From Clostridia bacterium (GTDB lineage: Bacteria > Bacillota > Clostridia > Oscillospirales > Acutalibacteraceae), in the NCBI GenBank assembly GCA_017517665.1, contig JAFWYP010000021.1:35988-99987 (forward strand): a DNA stretch of 64,000 nucleotides, written 5' to 3'. The notes under the pieces are model-generated. The model saw only the letters and a list, made by a program, of their open reading frames with translations, made no database searches and was not told the DNA's origin. Shown piece by piece: positions 60,684-64,000 of this stretch; the stretch's first letter is position 1, and each line of letters starts with the position of its first letter. The position numbers were made by a program, and so were the translations under genes.

Positions 60684-61423
60684 TGTCATACGATGATTTT
60701 TCACGTTATTATGACTTGCTGACCGATAATGTTGAGTATAAGAAGCGTGCAGATTATTTTTGCAGGCTTCTTTCCATGTGCGGAATAAACGAAGGGATAC
60801 TTCTTGACCTCGGCTGCGGCACAGGAAGTATGTCTTTTGAAATGGCGGACAGAGGATTTGACGTTATCGGCGTTGACAGCAGCATAGGTATGCTCAGTGC
60901 CGCGCAGCAGAAGATGTTTGAAAACGGAAAGCATATTCTTCTTCTGAATCAGAAGATGCAGGAAATTGACCTTTACGGCACGGTTGACTGCGCTGTTTGT
61001 GTGCTTGACGGAATCAATCACCTTGAAGACTGCGATGAAGTCAGAAAAACATTTGAAAAAGTTTCTCTTTTTATGAATAAGGGCGGAGCGTTTGCGTTTG
61101 ACGTGAACACAATCCACAAGCATAAAAATATTCTTGCGGATAATGCCTTTGTTTTTGAACCCGAGGGAGTATTCTGTGTATGGCAGAACAGCTGTAATCC
61201 CTCTGACAACAGCGTTGAAATATCTCTCGATTTCTTTGAGGAAGAGGACGGTGTTTATTACCGCGCCTGTGAAAGCTTTACAGAAAAAGCATACGAGCTT
61301 GACGAAATAAAAAAATGGCTTGAAGAATCGGGATTTGAGGTTGTCGGAATATATGACGATATGACAACGGAAAATGTAAAGCCCCACAGCGAAAGGGCAG
61401 TATTTTTAGCAAGAAAGAAGTGA
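60683..61423 (+). CDS. SAM-dependent methyltransferase (class I)
   Basis: A 246-residue methyltransferase. Motif I LLDLGCGTGSMSFEMADRG and the acidic end GVDSS define the SAM pocket, and CAVCVLDGINHL is motif IV-like. The C-terminal half (FAFDVNTIHKHKNIL, AVEISLDFFEEEDGVYYR-like region) matches a common Firmicutes group of unassigned small-molecule methyltransferases. Translationally coupled with the YerC-type gene; four bases before hslO. Confidence 0.85.
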   Translation: MSYDDFSRYYDLLTDNVEYKKRADYFCRLLSMCGINEGILLDLGCGTGSMSFEMADRGFDVIGVDSSIGMLSAAQQKMFENGKHILLLNQKMQEIDLYGTVDCAVCVLDGINHLEDCDEVRKTFEKVSLFMNKGGAFAFDVNTIHKHKNILADNAFVFEPEGVFCVWQNSCNPSDNSVEISLDFFEEEDGVYYRACESFTEKAYELDEIKKWLEESGFEVVGIYDDMTTENVKPHSERAVFLARKK

Positions 61424-61427
61424 TAAT

Positions 61428-62294
61428 ATGAGCGAACTTGTAAGAATGATATCAACCGACGGCACTCTGACCGTCATAGCGGTTGACAGCACGGATATTA
61501 TTAACCGCATGGAAAAAATTCATATGACATCCGCCGTAACCTCTGCGGCTCTCGGCAGACTCCTTACTGCCGCTTCAATGATGGGTGCGGTTCTTAAAGG
61601 CAGGGACCACAGTGTAACTCTCCGTCTTAACGGAAACGGTCCGTCAGGCTCTCTTATTGCTGTATCGGACAGCGAAGGCAATGTAAGGGGATATGTTGCA
61701 AATCCCGTTGTTGAAATTCCCCTTAACGATAAAGGTAAGCTTGATGTTGCGGGTGCTGTGGGTACGGACGGGACATTGACCGTCATGAAAGACCTCGGAA
61801 TGAAAGAGCCTTATATTGGTCAGATTCCAATCGTTTCGGGCGAAATTGCCGAAGATATAACAAGCTATTTTGCAACGAGTGAACAGCTTCCCAGCGTATG
61901 CGCACTCGGTGTGCTCGTTAATCCCGATTTATCAATTCAGGCGGCAGGCGGATTTATCATTCAGCTTCTTCCGACTGCTCTCGAAGATACAATTGATCAG
62001 GTTGAAGAGTGTATAAAGGGTATTCCTTCCGTTACGCAGATGCTCACAAGCGGAATGACCCCCGAGGATATCTGCAGAAGCGTTCTTAAAACATTTGACC
62101 TTGAAATCCTCGATACCGCAAAACCCGAATACAGATGCAACTGTTCAAGAGAAAGAGTAACAAAAGCGCTTCTCACAATGGGCAAGGAAGAACTTGTTGA
62201 CATGGCAAATGACCCGTTTACCGAGGTGGACTGCCACTTCTGTGAAAAGAAATACAGATTCACTTCTGCCGAAATCAGAAAATTGGCCGAATAA
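61428..62294 (+). CDS. hslO: Redox-regulated chaperone Hsp33
   Basis: A 288-residue holdase activated by oxidation of its zinc site. SAALGRLLTAASMMGAVLKG, GRDHSVTLRLNGNGPSG and VGTDGTLTVMKDLG are typical of the N-terminal domain, and the C-terminal switch has CNC (YRCNCSRERV) and CHFC (DCHFCEKKYRF) cysteines. It offers protection from oxidative unfolding in an anaerobe. It starts four bases after the methyltransferase gene. Confidence 0.96.
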   Translation: MSELVRMISTDGTLTVIAVDSTDIINRMEKIHMTSAVTSAALGRLLTAASMMGAVLKGRDHSVTLRLNGNGPSGSLIAVSDSEGNVRGYVANPVVEIPLNDKGKLDVAGAVGTDGTLTVMKDLGMKEPYIGQIPIVSGEIAEDITSYFATSEQLPSVCALGVLVNPDLSIQAAGGFIIQLLPTALEDTIDQVEECIKGIPSVTQMLTSGMTPEDICRSVLKTFDLEILDTAKPEYRCNCSRERVTKALLTMGKEELVDMANDPFTEVDCHFCEKKYRFTSAEIRKLAE

Positions 62295-62308
62295 GAAAGG
62301 GGTATATT

Positions 62309-63094
62309 ATGGGTAAATTATTCGGTTATCCCGAGTTTGATATCACCGGCGAAGAAATACTCTGCACCTATGATAATGATTACAGCGAAATGATGATGGA
62401 TGTCCGTGTTTACCGAATGAAATCGGGCGAAACAAGGAGCTTCTGCCGTGAAGGGGAGGAGATTGCCGTTCTTCTTCTTTCGGGAAAAATAACCTTCGCC
62501 TGCGAAGAAATTACTGAAACCGTAAGTCGTGAAAGCGTTTTCACCGAAGGTCCTTTTGCTGTTCATGCCTGCGCGGAAAGCAATATATCCGTTAAAGCGG
62601 AAGCAGATTCGGAAATACTTGTTCAGTGCACTGAAAATGACGGTACTTTTGCAGCAAAGCTTTACAGACCCGAGGATGCACCTTGGGGATATTCCTGCGT
62701 GGGTAAGTTCGGCAATGTTGCAAAACGCCGTGTAAATACAATTATTGATAAGGAAATTGCACCTTATTCCAATATGGTTCTCGGCGAAGTTCTTAATGAT
62801 AAAGGTAATTGGTCGGGATATCTTCCTCACAGACATCCTCAACCCGAATGCTATTATTTTAAATTTGACAGACCCGAGGGATTCGGTGCAAGCTTTGTCG
62901 GAGACGAAGTTTTCAAGAGTGTTGACAACAGCTTTTCCGCAATTCCGGGCGGTGCGCTTCATCCGCAGTCTGTTGCACCGGGCTTTCAAATGTATACCTG
63001 TTGGATGATCCGCCATCTCGATGATGACCCCTGGCTTCAGACCACACGCAATGAAGACGAAAAATATATCTGGCTTCACGAAGCTGAAATATAA
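62309..63094 (+). CDS. iolB: 5-deoxy-glucuronate isomerase-like protein
   Basis: Bicupin of 261 residues matching IolB, which isomerises 5-deoxy-D-glucuronate in myo-inositol breakdown. The metal-binding region LPHRHPQPECYYFKFDRPEGFG and the later GGALHPQSVAPGFQMYTCWMIRHL block are diagnostic. The ribosome site is AAAGGGG. No other inositol gene lies in the window, so it is either an orphan or works with genes elsewhere. Confidence 0.92.
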   Translation: MGKLFGYPEFDITGEEILCTYDNDYSEMMMDVRVYRMKSGETRSFCREGEEIAVLLLSGKITFACEEITETVSRESVFTEGPFAVHACAESNISVKAEADSEILVQCTENDGTFAAKLYRPEDAPWGYSCVGKFGNVAKRRVNTIIDKEIAPYSNMVLGEVLNDKGNWSGYLPHRHPQPECYYFKFDRPEGFGASFVGDEVFKSVDNSFSAIPGGALHPQSVAPGFQMYTCWMIRHLDDDPWLQTTRNEDEKYIWLHEAEI

Positions 63095-63096
63095 AT

Positions 63097-63122
63097 AAAA
63101 CGGCAGGTTATCCTGCCGTTTT
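63097..63122. terminator. Bidirectional terminator between iolB and the lipoprotein gene
   Basis: Perfect AAAACGGCAGG / CCTGCCGTTTT stem with a four-base loop. Confidence 0.9.
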
Positions 63123-63123
63123 A

Positions 63124-63576
63124 TTAATCTGTAATATCCATAAAATATAATTCGTATCCGCCGATTGTAAGAATAAGATAATAATCTTCGTCAACATCGT
63201 TCATGTTTGCTATTCCTGTTGTTGCAAAACCTTTAATTGAATTTTCTTCTGCAGAATACGTCAAATCATAAATAAGACCGTCTGCGTTATTTGTTTTTGC
63301 TTCTTTGTTTTCAGTATATTGAATTTTCCATGATTCTTTGCTTGCGGGGTCCGAAATTGTTATCTCATCGCCGGAAACGGTGCATTTGATATTTATTATT
63401 TTTGCTTCAGTATATCTGCTGCTGTTTTTTTCTGAAGTAAAAATAACTTTATCTGTTTCAGTTGAAGTTATGCGGGAAAAAGTCCAGTTGTATTCATCAA
63501 TGCGGACTTTTTTTGCTGCATTGCATCCGCTTAAAACAAACACCAGAATCAATAAAAGAGAAATAATTTTTTTCAT
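63124..63576 (-). CDS. Small lipoprotein of unknown function
   Basis: A 150-residue lipoprotein (signal MKKIISLLLILVFVL, lipobox SGC). The remainder is a small beta-rich domain (VRIDEYNWTFSRITS, VIFTSEKNSSRYTEAK, IKCTVSGDEITISD, SWKIQYTENKEA, YYLILTIGGYELYFMD) with no family I recognise. The ATG at 63576 has GGAGG seven bases upstream. It has its own consensus promoter and shares a bidirectional terminator with iolB. Confidence 0.8.
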   Translation of the reverse strand: MKKIISLLLILVFVLSGCNAAKKVRIDEYNWTFSRITSTETDKVIFTSEKNSSRYTEAKIINIKCTVSGDEITISDPASKESWKIQYTENKEAKTNNADGLIYDLTYSAEENSIKGFATTGIANMNDVDEDYYLILTIGGYELYFMDITD

Positions 63577-63614
63577 TTGCAATCCTCCGATTGTCTGAAT
63601 TTTTAACTTTTAAT

Positions 63615-63643
63615 ATTATATTACGCACAGCAACGAATGTCAA
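63615..63643 (-). promoter_or_regulatory. Consensus promoter of the small lipoprotein gene
   Basis: Minus strand TTGACA (63643-63638), 17 bases, TATAAT (63620-63615); both boxes perfect. Confidence 0.85.
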
Positions 63644-63659
63644 GAATGAGAAAATAAAT

Positions 63660-63691
63660 GCATTATATAATAAGGTTGCATCATATAATAA
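63660..63691. repeat. Short direct repeat upstream of the lipoprotein promoter
   Basis: GCATTATATAATAA (63660-63673) and GCATCATATAATAA (63678-63691), one mismatch, 18-bp period, in an AT-rich gap. Confidence 0.5.
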
Positions 63692-63759
63692 ATATAGATG
63701 TATGAGCAAAAACATCCTGTTTGAACTGCCAGAAAATATTTCTTTTCCGGAACTAAAAC

Positions 63760-63826
63760 TTTTTTAAAAATTTTTTGAAATTTTTTTTAAAAAAGGGTTG
63801 ACATTTCCGAAAAAGTAGTGTATTAT
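63760..63826 (+). promoter_or_regulatory. tRNA operon promoter with A/T-tract UP-like element
   Basis: TTGACA (63798-63803), 17 bases, TATTAT (63821-63826). Directly upstream, 63760-63794 consists of alternating T- and A-tracts, as in UP elements of stable RNA promoters. Confidence 0.8.
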
Positions 63827-63833
63827 ACGTCAT

Positions 63834-63852
63834 GTCGCTTGACCAAAGCGAC
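63834..63852 (+). repeat. Leader hairpin before tRNA-Val
   Basis: GTCGCTT / AAGCGAC with a five-base loop, nine bases before the tRNA; likely a processing signal in the tRNA precursor. Confidence 0.4.
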
Positions 63853-63860
63853 GCCGATGT

Positions 63861-63936
63861 GGGAGCATAGCTCAGCTGGGAGAGCATCTGCCTTACAAGC
63901 AGAGGGTCACAGGTTCGAGCCCTGTTGTTCCCACCA
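63861..63936 (+). tRNA. tRNA-Val (anticodon UAC)
   Basis: Complete 76-nt cloverleaf: acceptor GGGAGCA / TGTTCCC (one G-U), anticodon stem TCTGC / GCAGA with TAC at 63894-63896, T-arm ACAGG-TTCGAGC-CCTGT, and encoded CCA at 63934-63936. Confidence 0.97.
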
Positions 63937-63939
63937 TCT

Positions 63940-64000
63940 GGCCCGGTAGTTCAGCTGGTTAGAACGCTAGCCTGTCACGCTAGAGGTCGACGGTTCGAGC
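63940..64000 (+). tRNA. tRNA-Asp (anticodon GUC), 3' end cut by window
   Basis: Starts GGCCCGG three bases after tRNA-Val; D-arm and anticodon stem CTAGC / GCTAG with GTC at 63974-63976 are complete, and the T-loop is reached at the window edge. Confidence 0.95.

Noticed and set aside
62318-63079. Long open frame antisense to iolB (253 residues)
   Set aside because: IolB on the other strand is a clear match; the antisense frame arises from codon bias and has no recognisable domain.
63731-63750. Hairpin CCAGAAAA/TTTTCCGG as terminator
   Set aside because: One mismatch, weak AT stem and no gene ending nearby on the plus strand.

Overview
The window looks like a chromosomal segment of a strictly anaerobic Clostridia member, probably Ruminococcaceae/Oscillospiraceae-like (inference). 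The reasons are moderately low GC, strong GGAGG-type ribosome sites, and the Firmicutes core block rnjA-gdpP-rplI-dnaB-tilS-hpt-ftsH-trmB. Type III glutamine synthetase, class 2 GalT, Na+-translocating decarboxylase beta subunit, ferredoxin-dependent 2-oxoacid oxidoreductase and several small Thr-rich lipoproteins point the same way. I see no phage, insertion sequence, CRISPR array or rRNA. Two tRNA genes lie at the right edge.

Layout, left to right. 1-1131 (minus): end-truncated YhhN membrane protein and rnhA. 1268-13931 (plus): a nucleotidyltransferase with a degenerate phosphomannomutase-like half, then the core RNA/DNA/c-di-AMP/FtsH block. 13964-16849 (minus): Fur-type regulator plus znuA-znuC-znuB zinc uptake operon with a candidate operator. 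16982-20249: secreted metallophosphoesterase, TraX-like protein and AlaA aminotransferase. 20298-26384 (minus): three PlsC-type acyltransferases around a split two-gene 2-hydroxyacyl-CoA dehydratase activase-like system. 26487-28991: ECF sigma factor with a tiny partner, then nanE and a ROK kinase (ManNAc catabolism; nanE appears leaderless). 29040-35253: Na/Pi transporter with DUF4430 lipoprotein, polysaccharide deacetylase, type Ic aspartate aminotransferase, decarboxylase beta subunit and a small membrane partner. 35305-39454 (minus): rhaA-rhaD-fucO plus a D-psicose/tagatose 3-epimerase, without a kinase. 39626-45292 (plus): GT2-TagF teichoic-acid fusion, glnN, uppP. 45333-56033 (minus): a ten-gene 2-oxoacid/acyl-CoA operon. 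56325-58773 (minus): repeat-bearing lipoprotein and galT. 58929-63094 (plus): unknown multipass membrane protein, YerC-type repressor, methyltransferase, hslO, iolB. 63124-63576 (minus): lipoprotein. 63861-64000: tRNA-Val(UAC) and tRNA-Asp(GUC).

The most interesting region is the 45333-56033 operon. A LeuA-like protein whose HxH metal site and other catalytic signatures are rewritten is followed by a TIM-barrel/acyl-CoA-ligase fusion, IlvE, an orphan P-loop ATPase, a four-subunit 2-oxoacid:ferredoxin oxidoreductase, an XRE-cupin regulator and a second acyl-CoA synthetase. A single near-consensus promoter precedes it. The gene set fits either oxidation of branched-chain 2-oxoacids or, running in reverse, assimilation of branched-chain fatty acids into Val/Leu/Ile, as is known physiologically for some rumen anaerobes. 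Other notable points are a terminator written inside the convergent deacetylase gene, a 161-bp imperfect palindrome inside the large operon, and a near-perfect promoter that leaves no leader in front of nanE.
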